Below are positions 5,849 to 6,213 of a stretch of 6,213 bases of DNA, piece by piece (the first letter of the stretch is position 1; the number at the start of each line of letters is the position of its first letter). The DNA is taken from contig CAXSCR010000111.1 of NCBI GenBank assembly GCA_964235605.1, positions 1-6,213 on the forward strand, written 5' to 3'. Below the pieces are notes generated by a model. It worked only from the letters and a program-made list of their open reading frames with translations, did no database searches and was not told the DNA's origin. The stretch comes from DATCRE01 sp964235605. GTDB lineage: Bacteria > Bacteroidota > Bacteroidia > Cytophagales > Cyclobacteriaceae. The position numbers were made by a program, and so were the translations under genes.

Positions 5849-5884
5849 CCTGCCGCAAGTTTAGCAAAAGTAACTTGTGGCTTC
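5849..5884 (-). pseudogene. RHS coding stub within repeat copy 2
   Basis: These bases match 574-609, where they encode TKPQVTFAKLAA in the RHS frame. Here the RHS sequence stops immediately after this stretch: the frame runs into VLMILYQ and a stop. The stub shows that the duplicated block was copied from an RHS-flanking position, and it leaves the gene array bracketed by RHS sequence on both sides. Confidence 0.6.
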
Positions 5885-5890
5885 GTTGAG

Positions 5891-5912
5891 GCAAGTTTTC
5901 AACTTGCGTAGT
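5891..5912. repeat. REP-like hairpin with GTAGT tail (copy 2)
   Basis: This is the same GCAAGTT / AACTTGC hairpin plus GTAGT tail as at 616-637, carried along in the second copy of the long repeat. No sequence difference from copy 1 is visible. Confidence 0.55.
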
Positions 5913-5926
5913 GAACTCTTAAAATA

Positions 5927-5953
5927 ATAATTTTAACTATAAGTTGAAATTAT
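5927..5953 (-). terminator. AT-rich hairpin (copy 2)
   Basis: This is an identical copy of the hairpin at 652-678 in the second long repeat. It sits downstream of the truncated lipoprotein remnant and has the same weak terminator-like character. Confidence 0.4.
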
Positions 5954-5976
5954 AAAATACGGGATCAAAACAAACT

Positions 5977-6158
5977 CTATTCCATATCTTTTTCGCCGTA
6001 AATTGGATTGATGATTTTTAACGACCTGAATACAAGGACATAGTAGCACGGACTGTAGATGAACCGTGGGGAATATCTGTATAACAGTTCGAGGGATTAT
6101 GCTGGTAAAAAAGGGTTAATTGAAAAATCAGTTTCTCGAGTAAGCTGAAAGCTTACGT
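5977..6158 (-). pseudogene. Truncated second copy of the lipoprotein 3' end
   Basis: This matches the last 60 or so codons of the lipoprotein gene at 702-1079. It is broken three ways: its upstream part is cut off by the group II intron at 6159; an extra A (A6 at 6107-6112) leads to a stop after NPFLPA; and two extra bases near 6058 return the frame to the original. One further change is silent and one alters Asp to Asn near the C-terminus. It cannot make the original protein unless the intron splices and the frame is corrected. Confidence 0.75.
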
Positions 6159-6213
6159 ATCGAGTAGGAAGGTAGGGATTATTTCCCTACCTGTCCTCTC
6201 ACACCACCCTGCG
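6159..6213 (-). mobile_element. Group II intron, 3' end (domain VI and edge of domain V)
   Basis: The minus strand ends in CCTACTCGAT at 6159, a classic group II intron 3' terminus (final AT, then exon ACGTAAGC). Domain VI is fully visible. GAGAGG (6195-6200) pairs with CCT-CTC, leaving one bulged A at 6165, seven bases from the 3' end, the expected branch point. Above it AGGTAGGG pairs with CCCTACCT around an AAATAAT loop. The preceding GGTGGTGTGAGAGG resembles the domain V to VI linker of bacterial introns. The rest of the intron, including any reverse transcriptase/maturase, lies beyond the window. The insertion point falls in the lipoprotein copy, two bases from a hairpin stem. Copy 1 at 880/881 looks like the empty site. 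Confidence 0.85.

Larger units (their letters stand above)
5849..6158. repeat. Long direct repeat, copy 2 (about 310 bp)
   Basis: This is the partner of the block at 574-880, shifted by 5275 bp. Its left junction (about 5844-5849) abuts a gene that starts in mid-protein, so the block appears to have truncated that gene. Its right junction is the 3' splice site of a group II intron. Relative to copy 1 it has a one-base (A6 at 6107-6112) and a two-base (near 6058) insertion that disturb the lipoprotein frame. Recombination between the two copies would delete the roughly 5.3 kb array between them. Confidence 0.95.

Overview
The window looks like accessory DNA from an AT-rich member of the Bacteroidota, most likely a Chitinophaga- or Pedobacter-like soil bacterium. 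The grounds are an RHS core of the Bacteroidota type, MORN-repeat proteins with signal peptides ending in 'GQ', short secreted proteins and lipoproteins, and weak ribosome binding sites. Every credible gene is on the minus strand, so the locus reads from high to low coordinates.

Right edge (6213 to 5849): the window opens inside the 3' end of a group II intron (6159-6213, domain VI with a bulged branch-point A). The intron is inserted in a second copy of a lipoprotein gene 3' end (5977-6158). This belongs to a block of about 310 bp (5849-6158) that is repeated almost identically at 574-880. Each block holds, in transcription order, the 3' part of the lipoprotein gene, an AT-rich hairpin, a REP-like hairpin and about 36 bp of RHS coding sequence.

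Middle (5845 to 1076): between the two blocks lies an array of small exported or unknown proteins. In transcription order it holds a 5'-truncated and frameshifted beta-sandwich-like gene (5520-5845); a MORN protein translationally coupled to it (4867-5523); a broken small secreted gene (4581-4822) that ends at two 20-bp direct repeats; an unrecognised 291-codon gene (3637-4512); a small secreted protein (3076-3534); a second MORN protein (2113-2937) whose C-terminus has probably been cut by a frameshift; and a lipoprotein gene with one nonsense codon and three frameshifts (1076-1938). The last overlaps the intact lipoprotein gene (702-1079) by four bases.

Left edge (623 to 24): this is a C-terminal piece of an RHS protein with the HPDHLGS core. 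It has lost its upstream part at the repeat block and departs from the family just after 'YLFNG'.

Interpretation (inference): this resembles a graveyard of orphan cassettes at an RHS polymorphic-toxin locus. Displaced immunity or accessory genes (MORN/YwqK-like proteins, lipoproteins, small secreted proteins) sit between two copies of a recombination block and are decaying. No toxin domain is recognisable. Several frame breaks lie at homopolymer runs, so uncorrected sequencing indels must be excluded before all of them are called decay.
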